Shown here one piece after another: positions 46,244 to 55,155 of a stretch of DNA of 64,000 nucleotides. The translations under genes were made by a program, and so were the position numbers. The DNA lies in contig NZ_JACJQN010000006.1 of assembly GCF_014696675.1 (NCBI RefSeq), forward strand, positions 62,001 through 126,000, given 5' to 3'. The DNA is from Phormidium tenue FACHB-1052 (GTDB lineage: Bacteria > Cyanobacteriota > Cyanobacteriia > Phormidesmidales > Phormidesmidaceae). The notes beneath the pieces are model-generated. The model was not told the origin of the DNA, did no database searches, and saw nothing but the letters and a program-made list of their open reading frames with translations. Every line of letters starts with the position of its first letter. Position 1 is the stretch's first letter.

Positions 46244-47584
46244 ATGACGCGATCGATAACGCGACTGGCAGCGCTGCTGCTGTGTGCAACTGTTTTGATA
46301 CTAGCGATCGCTCTGGGGCAGCGGGCCAACCCTATTAACCTGAATGAGGTGGTGGCCCAAAGTGCCCCCGGCGACACGGTTAGGGTACCGTCGGGTATCT
46401 ACGAGCTGTCGTCCCCACTGGTCCTCAAACCCGGTATGACACTGATGGGCGATGGCGTGGAGAGAACGGTAATCAAGGCCGCCTCGTCTTGGGCTCCTGG
46501 CCTTGATGGGCTGCCTAATCAAGACAATCCAGATGCGTACCTGCTCAAGTTAATTGACATCAACGATATCAAGGTCGCAGACTTGACGCTCACCGGCCCC
46601 ACGCTGCATGGCGCTATCTATGCCGACGATGCCGACCAGCTAGAGTTGAGCCACTTGCAAATTAATAACTTTGCCTGGAGCGGGGTGCGCACCCTTGGCC
46701 TAAGTGGTCTTAAGGTGCACGACTGCCAGTTTATCGATGCCGGGGGCGAGGTAAAGTGGACGAGCGGGGCGTTATTTATGACCCATACGGAAAAATCTGA
46801 ATTTTGGAATAACTTGATTCAAAAATCTGAAGGACTAGATCGCAATTTCTATGGCTTCAAGGGCCGTGGTGGCAGCAATCTACGGTTTCATCACAACGAT
46901 GTGCAAGTCAATTTCTCATTAGAATACCCATTCGAGAACGATGCCAATATTGAGATTGATCACAACCGCTTTGATGGCGTGATTTCTATTCCAAAATTTG
47001 GTGGCGGCCCGGTACTTAATGAAAGGCGATCGTTTCATATTCACCATAACTGGCTCAAAAGATCTTACACCCTAGAGTGGACACGAAACTCCGCCGAGAT
47101 TGACCATAATCTGTTTGATTTTGAGGTTAGTGAAGACGGTGGTAATCTAATCTCTAGCTTTGGCAATGAGCCAGCCCCAGGGCCGACCGATTTTCACGAT
47201 AACCTGATCAATAATCCGGGTCGGGGCATTTTTTGGGCAAACGGCCCCTACGACCATTTTCGCTTTTACAATAATCACGTCAAGTCAAACGGCCAAAATC
47301 GTTGGGAAGGTTTCTTTGGCTTTCATCCTGCCACTGACTTTGCCACCATTGTGATTAAAGACAACATCTTTGACAACACTGCTGCCAACCCTCGTCCGCT
47401 GATGCGCAACGATGTCAGCTACCGGGCAACGGTGCAAAACAACCAGTTGATCAACGTGTCTGATGCCGATCGCTTTACCGATAATGCAACTGAAAGATTG
47501 CGCGGTCCTAAGCAGCCTCTACAGTTTACCGTAGGCGTCAACGGTACCTATCAGATAGATGCTTGGACGGCTCGAAGAGCGTAA
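46244..47584 (+). CDS. secreted right-handed parallel beta-helix protein
   Basis: 446 residues. Signal peptide (MTRSITRLAALLLCATVLILAIALG) then the pectate-lyase-like cap VVAQSAPGDTVRVPSGIYELSSPLVLKPGMTLMGDG, and repeating beta-helix rungs with DNA/N-H-rich turns (IDHNRFDGV, IHHNWLKRS, IDHNLFDFE, FYNNHVKSN, IKDNIFDNT). The fold is shared by polysaccharide lyases, epimerases and inert surface proteins; I cannot identify a catalytic set. Plus strand beside the EPS locus, so EPS trimming or modification is plausible (inference). Confidence 0.82.
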   Translation: MTRSITRLAALLLCATVLILAIALGQRANPINLNEVVAQSAPGDTVRVPSGIYELSSPLVLKPGMTLMGDGVERTVIKAASSWAPGLDGLPNQDNPDAYLLKLIDINDIKVADLTLTGPTLHGAIYADDADQLELSHLQINNFAWSGVRTLGLSGLKVHDCQFIDAGGEVKWTSGALFMTHTEKSEFWNNLIQKSEGLDRNFYGFKGRGGSNLRFHHNDVQVNFSLEYPFENDANIEIDHNRFDGVISIPKFGGGPVLNERRSFHIHHNWLKRSYTLEWTRNSAEIDHNLFDFEVSEDGGNLISSFGNEPAPGPTDFHDNLINNPGRGIFWANGPYDHFRFYNNHVKSNGQNRWEGFFGFHPATDFATIVIKDNIFDNTAANPRPLMRNDVSYRATVQNNQLINVSDADRFTDNATERLRGPKQPLQFTVGVNGTYQIDAWTARRA

Positions 47585-47941
47585 GCGGTTGATATGCCAG
47601 CTTTCCATAATACCGGCGGCTACCCATAGGAAATTTCGAGATACTTTCCGGATAAAAGGTTAAAGCTAGGTAAAAGTAAGGTAAAGCCGTCTGTCGCCGC
47701 TAGTTGATTGACAAAACCTCCAAAATCCTTGTCATGGCGTGGGTTATGTAACGCAGCAGCAAGACCCCAAAAAACCTAGTCAGCGTTGGGTAGAACGTCA
47801 TTCTACTTAACCTATCCTGAGGATTTATCAATCACTCAGCTATCGCTGTGGTGTTGGACGAGAGGCTTGTTTTAATGCGACTTAACAGCGATCGGGTGCG
47901 ATCGCGGTCTTCGTTTTTTGTGCCCCTTATATGTTTTATTC
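47585..47941. other. gap between the beta-helix and membrane-protein genes
   Basis: About 350 bp without a gene. Contains two HIP1-related sites just before the next gene (near 47885-47906). No terminator or promoter stands out. Confidence 0.5.
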
Positions 47942-48670
47942 ATGCAAAAAACCTTAAATCGCTATGCACAGGTAAACCTTCGTCCTCACAAAATGAGCCT
48001 TTTTCTACTAGGTACCGTAGTCTTATCTGCTGGTGGACATATTCTTGTTCATCTAGTAGGTAAATTCATTGCTCTTCATCGCCCTCCGCTTTTAGGAGTA
48101 TTTCGTTTCTTCCATATGGGATTTGAAGGAAATTTACCTACTTATTTTTCAGCTCTAAACTTGCTATTGGCTGCAGGGTTATGTGGACTTATTTCTTTTC
48201 ATGAATCGACAACGAAGAAGAATTTATTCTTTCATTGGCTGGGAATGTGTGGCCTTCTACTATTTATGAGCTTTGACGAGGCATCTGGAATTCACGACAG
48301 GATTGTAGGTCCAATATCTATATATTTTATGGGTCGAGGAGAAGGTATTATGTATTATAGGTGGTATCTCTTTTTCATCCCAATTGTGTTTGCAGTAAGC
48401 TTAATCTACATTCCCTTTTTGAAACGACTTCCTTTATTCTTTTCGTCGCGGTTTATTTTGGCAGGATTCGTCTTTTTAAGTGGCTCAATCGGCATGGAAA
48501 TGGTAGAAAGTATTTTAACTTCACAAGGGCATAGTGTAGGTGTTAGTATTTTACTAGAAGAAACGCTAGAGATGTTAGCGGTGGTAATACTCATACACAC
48601 GCTGCTGCTCTATATCGCTAAAGCTAATTACACACTCAAGCTACAAGTGTCTGGCAATCCGCATCGCTAA
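47942..48670 (+). CDS. polytopic membrane protein of unknown family with buried acidic/His residues
   Basis: 242 residues from the ATG at 47942; a GTG at 47918 is an alternative. Six or seven transmembrane segments. Charged residues recur in or beside them: H33/H36 (GGHILVH), D112-E113 and H118-D119 (FDEASGIHD), E186/E189 (GMEMVES) and E206/E207/E210 (LEETLEM). Such a set often marks a metal site or membrane hydrolase, but I do not recognise the family. AT-rich compared with its neighbours; followed by its own terminator. Confidence 0.72.
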   Translation: MQKTLNRYAQVNLRPHKMSLFLLGTVVLSAGGHILVHLVGKFIALHRPPLLGVFRFFHMGFEGNLPTYFSALNLLLAAGLCGLISFHESTTKKNLFFHWLGMCGLLLFMSFDEASGIHDRIVGPISIYFMGRGEGIMYYRWYLFFIPIVFAVSLIYIPFLKRLPLFFSSRFILAGFVFLSGSIGMEMVESILTSQGHSVGVSILLEETLEMLAVVILIHTLLLYIAKANYTLKLQVSGNPHR

Positions 48671-48727
48671 GCCCATCTACTTACTTAAGCAAAATCTAAC
48701 AAAAGTCCTACTTCAAAGCGCATTCTC

Positions 48728-48761
48728 AATCTAGGCGTTATTAACTTAACGCCTAGATTTT
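48728..48761 (+). terminator. Rho-independent terminator of the membrane-protein gene
   Basis: AATCTAGGCGTTA, 6-base loop, TAACGCCTAGATT, then TTT. Perfect 13-bp stem about 60 bp after the stop codon. Confidence 0.87.
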
Positions 48762-49018
48762 TACATGGGCATACGTGGTTACTGTCCAGCGTATTAATTT
48801 GGTTTTGGGTTAGACAGGAAGCAGCGTTCGTGGAGAATCTTCAGAGGAGAAACCAATGCTAGTTGAAACTTATGAGGCACACTAATACTTTACTTAGCTT
48901 AGTTAAGCTATCTGCCCCCTTAAATACCTCAATCTTAAAGAAGTCTAAACCTTCAATTACCCTGAAGTCTAAAGGTGGCTGAGGAAAATTATACCTGCCT
49001 TAATCAACGTTTTAATCG
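48762..49018. other. gap between convergent genes
   Basis: About 255 bp between the terminator and the end of the minus-strand sugar transferase gene; no gene or clear element seen. Confidence 0.5.
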
Positions 49019-49714
49019 CTAAAAAGCTCCTCGGCTAAGCACTACAGCACCAAGAGTTTGTACAATCAACTGCACATCGTGTCCCAAAGACCACTGAGTT
49101 TGGTAGTCAATATCCATCTTGACGATCGCTTCAAAATCTTTAATGTGCGATCGCCCCTGCGCCTGCCACTTGCCTGTTAGCCCTGGCTTAACGTTGAGTC
49201 GCTGCCAGTGATGCGGCTTGTACTGCTGCACCTCACCCAGGGTCGGCGGGCGAGTGCCCACCAAACTCATATCGCCCCGCAGCACATTCCAGAACTGAGG
49301 AAATTCGTCTAGACTAGTGCGGCGCAAGAACTTTCCCACTCGAGTAACGCGAGGGTCGTTCTCATTCTTAAAGATTAGACCCTGGGCCTGGTTCTCTACC
49401 AAATGTTTAAGCTCGTCGGCATTAGCCACCATCGATCGAAACTTCCAAATTCGGAAGGGTCGCCCTTGGTACCCACAGCGCAGCTGGCTAAAAAAGATCG
49501 GGCCAGGGTTGTCGAGCTGAATGGCAACGGCAATGGGAACCAGCAAGAACAGAGTGATTAAAACTCCTAGCAAACCGCCAACCACATCTAAGCATCGCTT
49601 TAAGACAGAGTTAACCGATGGATGCGTGGGTGCCAACTGCACAGTATCTGGAATAACAAGAATTTCGTTCAGGGTTGCTTGGTATGCCTTAGGAGCGAAA
49701 AAGAACTGAAACAT
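49019..49714 (-). CDS. sugar transferase initiating polysaccharide synthesis (polyprenyl-phosphate glycosyl-1-phosphate transferase)
   Basis: 231 residues from the ATG at 49714; a TTG at 49756 would add 14. It transfers the first sugar-phosphate to undecaprenyl phosphate. One membrane helix (GLLGVLITLFLLVPIAVAI) precedes the catalytic domain: PFRIWKFRSMV, DPRVTRVGKFLRRTSLDEFPQFWNVLRGDMSLVGTRP and KPGLTGKWQAQGRS. It lacks the four-helix N-terminal domain of WbaP/WcaJ. 112 bp downstream of gmd on the same strand. Confidence 0.92.
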   Translation of the reverse strand: MFQFFFAPKAYQATLNEILVIPDTVQLAPTHPSVNSVLKRCLDVVGGLLGVLITLFLLVPIAVAIQLDNPGPIFFSQLRCGYQGRPFRIWKFRSMVANADELKHLVENQAQGLIFKNENDPRVTRVGKFLRRTSLDEFPQFWNVLRGDMSLVGTRPPTLGEVQQYKPHHWQRLNVKPGLTGKWQAQGRSHIKDFEAIVKMDIDYQTQWSLGHDVQLIVQTLGAVVLSRGAF

Positions 49715-49826
49715 AGGTCTACCAAAGGGTTGAACAACACGTACGGCGGGCTCCAAAGGGTTACGTGGCTCTGCACCTGTTGTCTGGTCAGTGGGGCTTT
49801 GCTTGAGCGAAACCCCACTAAAAGTT

Positions 49827-50906
49827 CTACCCGACTGTTACGCCCCCAGCGGCCCGTAGGGTGGCTCGGTCTAGCACGCTGGTAGCCGCACTGCCGTTGA
49901 GCGTCACCAAGCCCAGCGCTTGCAGATCGGCTTCGACCATCAGGTGCACCAGTTCCTCAAACGTAACCGAGGGTTCCCAGCCCAGTTTGGTCTTAGCCTT
50001 GGTGGGGTCACCAATTAGCAGTTCTACTTCGGCAGGGCGCAGATAGCGCTCATCAAAGGCCACATAGTCTTGCCAATCCAGGTTGACGCGACCAAAGGCA
50101 ATGTCTAAGAACTCGCGCACCGAATAGGTTTCGCCCGTGGCCACCACATAGTCGTCGGGCTCATCTTGTTGCAGCATGAGCCACATGGCTTTGACGTAGT
50201 CTTTGGCGTAGCCCCAGTCGCGCTTAGCATCGAGGTTGCCCATATAGATTTTGCTCTGCTGCCCAGCGACAATGCGGGCCACCGCGCGAGTGATTTTGCG
50301 AGTGACAAAGGTTTCTCCACGGCGGGGTGACTCGTGGTTAAACAAAATGCCGTTGCAGGCAAACATGCCGTACGACTCGCGATAGTTAATGGTTTGCCAG
50401 TGAGCATAGACCTTGGCACAGGCGTAGGGGCTACGAGGATAGAACGGGGTGGTTTCGCTCTGGGGCACATGCTGCACTTTGCCGTACATTTCAGACGACC
50501 CCGCCTGGTAGTAGCGCACCTCAATGCCAGTGCGCTGGCGATAGTCCCGAATAGCTTCGAGCAGGCGTAGAGTGCCCATGCCCACCGCATCCACGGTGTA
50601 TTCAGGCGAGTCAAAACTCACTCGCACGTGGGACTGAGCTCCCAGGTTATAGATTTCGATGGGCTGCACCTCTTCAAGAATACGGCGCAGGGTAGTGCCA
50701 TCGGTGAGGTCGCCGTAATGCAAAAACAGCCGGGCCGAATCGCTGTGGGGGTCTTCGTAGAGGTGATCAATGCGATCGGTATTAATAGTAGAGGTGCGGC
50801 GAATAATGCCGTGAACTTCGTAGCCTTTTTCTAATAGCAGTTCGCTTAGGTAAGAGCCATCTTGACCGGTAATGCCGGTAACAAGAGCTTTTTTGGGATT
50901 AGTCAT
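49827..50906 (-). CDS. gmd: GDP-mannose 4,6-dehydratase
   Basis: 359 residues from the ATG at 50906. Converts GDP-mannose to GDP-4-keto-6-deoxymannose, precursor of GDP-fucose, GDP-rhamnose and perosamine. NAD-binding [14 protein letters not shown], the [15 protein letters not shown] segment, catalytic-triad region AGSSEMYG and YACAKVYAH (Tyr-x-x-x-Lys), and [13 protein letters not shown] are all family hallmarks. The last ~25 residues are non-conserved. No GDP-fucose synthase or GDP-rhamnose reductase is seen in the window. Confidence 0.95.
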   Translation of the reverse strand: MTNPKKALVTGITGQDGSYLSELLLEKGYEVHGIIRRTSTINTDRIDHLYEDPHSDSARLFLHYGDLTDGTTLRRILEEVQPIEIYNLGAQSHVRVSFDSPEYTVDAVGMGTLRLLEAIRDYRQRTGIEVRYYQAGSSEMYGKVQHVPQSETTPFYPRSPYACAKVYAHWQTINYRESYGMFACNGILFNHESPRRGETFVTRKITRAVARIVAGQQSKIYMGNLDAKRDWGYAKDYVKAMWLMLQQDEPDDYVVATGETYSVREFLDIAFGRVNLDWQDYVAFDERYLRPAEVELLIGDPTKAKTKLGWEPSVTFEELVHLMVEADLQALGLVTLNGSAATSVLDRATLRAAGGVTVG

Positions 50907-50939
50907 AGGGTTTGGATAATGAATGAACAACAATAGTGA

Positions 50940-51072
50940 CGATTAGGAAAGGCGAGGAAGATAGGGGAGATGAGAAAATAGGGAAAGTAAGAAAGGTTGA
51001 GGTTGAGGTTGAGGCTCGTTAGCTAACCATCTCCTCATCGCCTCATTCCCCTCATTTCCTCACCCTCATCCG
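50940..51072. repeat. intergenic purine/pyrimidine inverted repeat (copy 3)
   Basis: Left half purine-rich (GGCGAGGAAGATAGGGGAG ... GTTGAG repeated three times at 50995-51014), right half pyrimidine-rich (CATCTCCTCATCGCC, TCATTCCCCTCATTTCC). The halves can form a long imperfect hairpin. It abuts the stop of the minus-strand gene at 51073, the same position relative to its gene as the copies at 13.5 and 15.0 kb. Confidence 0.6.
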
Positions 51073-51501
51073 TCATCCCATCCGGTAAAAATCCTTCACG
51101 CCACCGTATGTGGTCTGCCGTGCCTGTCGACGAGTAAACTCGCCCACGGTGGGGTTGCCCGTGGGTAAAATTACTCCAGCGGCCTGCATCCATAGCGCCG
51201 CCGGTGCTGTACAAAGGGTGTACTGGTTGGCTCCGGTCTTGCGCACGTGATACCACTGGGTGGCTTGACAGCGGTCGCACCAAAAGGCCTCTAGCCATTC
51301 TCCTGTTATAGGAACCGTGCCCAAGCCAGCGACCAGGGTAAGGGCCACCCGGCGGCTGAGCCCAGTCTGTTGCAAATGCTCAGGCTTAGTGGCAAAGAGA
51401 GGATATTTTTGGCTAACGCTGTCGAGGTAGCCGCCATGGATAGAACAAAAAATGCTCCGTCGTTTAGACCGGTTACGATTGCGCGATCGGGGCTGAGTCA
51501 T
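51073..51501 (-). CDS. conserved hypothetical zinc-ribbon-like protein
   Basis: 142 residues. Very basic N-terminus (Arg/Asn/Lys-rich, residues 1-15), then CSIHGGYLDSVSQKYPLF, and a second CxxC pair in FWCDRCQATQWYHV, so a zinc site built from CxxH and CxxC is likely. The C-terminal segment TVGEFTRRQARQT is basic. Family not recognised; possibly nucleic-acid-binding. Monocistronic, closed by the repeat hairpin. Confidence 0.7.
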   Translation of the reverse strand: MTQPRSRNRNRSKRRSIFCSIHGGYLDSVSQKYPLFATKPEHLQQTGLSRRVALTLVAGLGTVPITGEWLEAFWCDRCQATQWYHVRKTGANQYTLCTAPAALWMQAAGVILPTGNPTVGEFTRRQARQTTYGGVKDFYRMG

Positions 51502-52075
51502 AATCTCTTAAGGTAGATACGGCTATACACTCAGTTTCTAGCGACGGCAAGAAAATCAGGAAGAATCTTAAAATCAGTCTGGAATTCCCATAGTTTTTGC
51601 ACTTTTTCTCCAATATGCAAAGGCCATCCACCCCATCTCTTTTGTGGAAATGGGGTGAGCAGTTTAGGGGTATTAGTACGGCTATATAGGATTCGTAAAG
51701 CAGTGCTACAAACTGCAGAACTCTCACCCTGCGGGAAACCACAAACCTTTTTGAGGAGATTTTTGAGTCATTTCAGTGCCCCTATTTCTAGGGAGAGCTG
51801 GGAAACAGCAGGTAGTTAAAGTTACGACAGATCAATTCTCGAACAGTCTCAAAGGGGAAGTGCTTGAGAAGGCTTTCACAGGTAACCCAATTCTGAAAAA
51901 TCGTTATTATTCCTATGCTCGTGTGCCTCACTAACATAGTTCTTAGCTCCCCTTTGTCAGGGGATAAAAAGTGACATTTGACAGCAATAACCGGGCATCT
52001 AGACTGTTTAGTAGTGTGCCTATCGACTACATAAATACTGCGTTTCAGCATTTAAAGCAGACTTAGAGTGCTGCT
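51502..52075. other. 574-bp gap with no reliable gene
   Basis: Minus-strand open frames at 51473-51742 and 51788-52051 exist but show no domain and have irregular composition, and the first would overlap the zinc-ribbon gene. I call neither. A CCATCCACCCCATCTC pyrimidine tract with a short inverted copy (GAAATGGGGTG) sits at about 51625-51655. Confidence 0.5.
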
Positions 52076-52873
52076 CTAGAACGCCCTCAGCATGCGATTT
52101 ATCCGGCGGTGCAATCGGGTAACGACCACCTGTTTGATCGAGAGATATACAAAAGGTGGAATGGTTTTAAAGTACCGCTGCCACAGACGACCCGGCTCTT
52201 GGGTGAGCCGATAGAGCCACTCTAATCCCGAGTCCTGTACCCAGGCGGGAGCATGCTTTTTTATACCGGCATAGATAGGAAATACTCCACCAATACCCAC
52301 CATCGCCGCTTTAATTTTAGAGCGGTGTTGGTACATCCAAATTTCTTGCTTGGGGCAGCCCAAGGCAACAAACACAATTCCGGCCTGGCTAGCGTTGATG
52401 TCTTTTACAACCTGGGCATCTTCTTCGGCAGTCAAAGGCCGAAAGGGCAGCGGATCCATGCCTGCAATGGTTAGATCTGGATACTCTTTTTGAAGGCGCT
52501 GCCGCATTTTGCCGAGGGTCAACTCATCGGTGCCTAGGAAATAAACCGGTAAACCCGATGCTGACGCCCGTTCGCACACTGCGCGCAGAATATACATGCC
52601 TGCGACGCGATCGTGAGTACTCTTGCGCAGCAGATTTAAAGTCCACACTAGGGGCATACCGTCTGGAGTAAGCAGATCGGCTTGGCTTAACACCTTAGCA
52701 AAGGTCTCGTTCCACCGCGCTTCCATCAGCATGTGTACATTGGCTACACAAACTACTCGGCTCAGCCGCTGTTGGCCCCAGTGCATGATTAGATCAATTT
52801 GCTCTGCAAAAGGGTTGGCTGCAACCGAAAATCCAATTACGGATTCGTTGATGAGATTCTTGGAGATTGACAT
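52076..52873 (-). CDS. WecG/TagA/CpsF-family glycosyltransferase (GT26)
   Basis: 265 residues from the ATG at 52873. Transfers N-acetylmannosamine(uronic acid)-type sugars to lipid-linked intermediates. Family motifs: LLTPDGMPLVW (with the conserved catalytic Asp), VYFLGTDELTLGKMRQRLQ, FVALGCPKQEIWM and GIGGVFPIYAG, ending with EWLYRLTQEPGRLWQRYF. The basic amphipathic C-terminus anchors it to the membrane face. Divergently transcribed from the SLBB export gene. Confidence 0.92.
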   Translation of the reverse strand: MSISKNLINESVIGFSVAANPFAEQIDLIMHWGQQRLSRVVCVANVHMLMEARWNETFAKVLSQADLLTPDGMPLVWTLNLLRKSTHDRVAGMYILRAVCERASASGLPVYFLGTDELTLGKMRQRLQKEYPDLTIAGMDPLPFRPLTAEEDAQVVKDINASQAGIVFVALGCPKQEIWMYQHRSKIKAAMVGIGGVFPIYAGIKKHAPAWVQDSGLEWLYRLTQEPGRLWQRYFKTIPPFVYLSIKQVVVTRLHRRINRMLRAF

Positions 52874-53541
52874 GATCCTAAGGAGCTTAAAGGACAATCA
52901 GTGGTAGACGCCCCGATAGGATTTGTCAGTTAAAAACTACTGGTTTACATCTGTTGTACACAGTCCGTAGCTAGCTAAGCTATGGACCCGTCAAAACACT
53001 TGAGACGCGCACCGTCTAAAAAAGTTCATCGTTTAAGAAAAAATACTGCCTAACTACTACATTTGGTTTGCTCAAAATGCAGCGCCAAGCTTAACTAGAC
53101 CACTCCAAAGCAATTATAAAGATGCGGGTTTTGAGGAATATTCCTCCTAACCCGCTCCAACGGTTCTATCTGGGCTAGGTTGCTTATAAAAGTTTCCCGC
53201 CCATACTTTCCGTTGATGATCGTGACTACTAATGCTAACCCTGGATTTTGTTGACTGACTTTTGCTTAGACCATGGCTGGAGGGGGTGGCCTGAGACCTT
53301 GACTTGGCGATGCACCGCTCAACATTAGCATGTACATAACTTAATGTGACACACTTTTGCTTGGCCAGTGAAAATACGTACTCCCCTTTAGCCTATCTTA
53401 GCGGCTCTTACTCATTTACAAAAATTCTGTAAAGGGTTCAGTAAAACTACGGCCCGAGACCAAAACCTTTCGGATTCATGACAAGACCTACGGATATTGA
53501 ATAGACGCAGGGCTTACTTTACCTGAAAAGGGAGTCTACTC
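52874..53541. other. 668-bp divergent promoter region between wecG-like and SLBB genes
   Basis: No gene seen. It must hold promoters in both directions and contains the large palindrome at 53124-53155. A good ribosome-binding site (AAGGGAG) lies 8-9 bases before the SLBB ATG. Confidence 0.6.
53124..53155. promoter_or_regulatory. 32-bp near-perfect palindrome in the EPS divergent region
   Basis: GCGGGTT, two bases, GAGGAATATTCCTC, two bases, AACCCGC: the centre and both outer arms are exactly symmetric. No adjacent T tract on the plus strand, so it may be a regulator site, a bidirectional hairpin or a remnant terminator. Confidence 0.5.
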
Positions 53542-55059
53542 ATGTCTAGTTTAGTTATATCTAAGGCGCTGCTAAAGCAGCGCTTGGGCTTAGCCCTCAC
53601 AGCAGGCCTGCTGCTCATGGGCATTGATGGCCTATACCCCAGCGTTGCCCCAGCCCAACGAATGCCGGGTGGCAGCACGACCGCGGTGCCTTTAGTCGAG
53701 GCTCAAAAACCTCCAACAACGACTGCTGCACCTCGGCTGTCACCGCAGGTGTTCAACGAACCTTACACGTTGGGAGCTGGCGATCGCGTGCAGCTTACCC
53801 TTTTTCAGCTGCCCCAGTACAGCGGCGATTTTGAAGTGCAGGCCGATGGCACCCTGACTCTGCCGGTTGTGGGCGATGTCAACGTACAGGGCCTCACCCT
53901 AAACACCGCTACCGAACGGATTACGGCCCGCTACAACCAGTTTTTGCGCCGTCCAGGGGTAACGCTCAATCTGCTCACTCGCCGTCCGCTGGTGGTGGGG
54001 GTCGCCGGAGAAATTAACCGGCCTGGGTCTTATACCCTAAGCATCAACGGCACAGCCTTTCCCACGATTACTCAGTTGTTGACTCAGGCAGGGGGTGTCA
54101 CCGGCAGCGCCAACGTCCGCGAGGTGCAGGTGCGGCGGCTGCGCAACGGCCAGACTCAACTATTTGCTGTCAATCTGTGGGATTTGGTCAGCGGCGGCGA
54201 CTTGGGTCAAGACATTACGCTGCGCGATGGCGACAGCATTTTTATTCCCTCTACTCTAGTGCCCCTCGAAGAGGCTCAATTGTTGGCCGAGGCAGCGATA
54301 GCGCCGACCAACACCTCACCCATCAACATTGCGGTGGTGGGCGAAGTCTTTCGCCCTGGCCCCTATACCCTTAGAGGTGGCAGCACTCGCACTGGTGATG
54401 CCGGCCTGCCCGGCGGTGAAGGTGGTAGCTCGGCTCGGCCTCCCAAAATTACTGATGCCATTCAACTTGCTGGGGGCATTAAGCCCATGGCCAACATTCG
54501 CCAAGTGCAGGTGCGGCGTCTGACCCGCACCAGTGGTGAGCAAGTCTTTACCGTAGACCTATGGAGCCTGCTAGAGGCGGGCGCCACCCAGCAAAACGCG
54601 CTGCTTCAGGAAGGCGATACGGTGTTTATTCCCACCGCAACGACAGCATTAGGGCCAGCGGAGTCTTCGAGTCTCGCCGCCGCCAGTTTTGCGCCCGACA
54701 CCATTCGAATCAATGTCGTAGGTGAAGTTCGTAACGCCGGATTGGTTGAGGTGCCCCCCAACACGCCCCTCAACCAGGGGATTTTGGCGGCTGGTGGTTT
54801 CAACACTCGCGCTAGAGAAACCACTGTGGGGCTGGTGCGTCTTAATCCAGATGGCACAGTTACCCAGCGAGAGATCAACATCGACTTTGCCCAGGGCATC
54901 AGCGATGCTGACAATCCAGCGCTGCAAAACAACGACATCATTATTGTCGGTCGCTCGGGCCTAGCCAGTTTTTCAGACACGTTGGGCGGCATAGCCAATC
55001 CCCTCGCCAATTTCCTGAATATTTTGTCTGCACCCTTCCGCATCTTCAATTTGTTTTGA
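53542..55059 (+). CDS. polysaccharide export protein with SLBB domains (Wza-like)
   Basis: 505 residues. Signal-like N-terminus (LGLALTAGLLLMGIDGLYPSVAPA), then the Poly_export domain (YTLGAGDRVQLTLFQLPQYSG, TLPVVGDVNVQGLTL) and three SLBB repeats starting at VVGVAGEINRPGSY, VVGEVFRPGPYTL and VVGEVRNAGLVEV, each followed by an AGG(V/I/F) strand and (D/F)(T/S)(V/I)FIP. Outer-membrane/periplasmic component of Wzy-dependent EPS export. Longer than Wza because of the third repeat. 96 bp upstream of the copolymerase gene, so one operon. Confidence 0.92.
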   Translation: MSSLVISKALLKQRLGLALTAGLLLMGIDGLYPSVAPAQRMPGGSTTAVPLVEAQKPPTTTAAPRLSPQVFNEPYTLGAGDRVQLTLFQLPQYSGDFEVQADGTLTLPVVGDVNVQGLTLNTATERITARYNQFLRRPGVTLNLLTRRPLVVGVAGEINRPGSYTLSINGTAFPTITQLLTQAGGVTGSANVREVQVRRLRNGQTQLFAVNLWDLVSGGDLGQDITLRDGDSIFIPSTLVPLEEAQLLAEAAIAPTNTSPINIAVVGEVFRPGPYTLRGGSTRTGDAGLPGGEGGSSARPPKITDAIQLAGGIKPMANIRQVQVRRLTRTSGEQVFTVDLWSLLEAGATQQNALLQEGDTVFIPTATTALGPAESSSLAAASFAPDTIRINVVGEVRNAGLVEVPPNTPLNQGILAAGGFNTRARETTVGLVRLNPDGTVTQREINIDFAQGISDADNPALQNNDIIIVGRSGLASFSDTLGGIANPLANFLNILSAPFRIFNLF

Positions 55060-55155
55060 TCAAGACATAGGAACGTGGCTTGCTACTAAAGCACACATTT
55101 TGTGATTGGAGCACCTCTTTACCGCCCACAACCACACTTAATTTAGGAATCAGGG

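Noticed and set aside
51473-52051. Minus-strand frames at 51473-51742 and 51788-52051
   Set aside because: Irregular composition, no recognisable motif, and the first would overlap a better gene.
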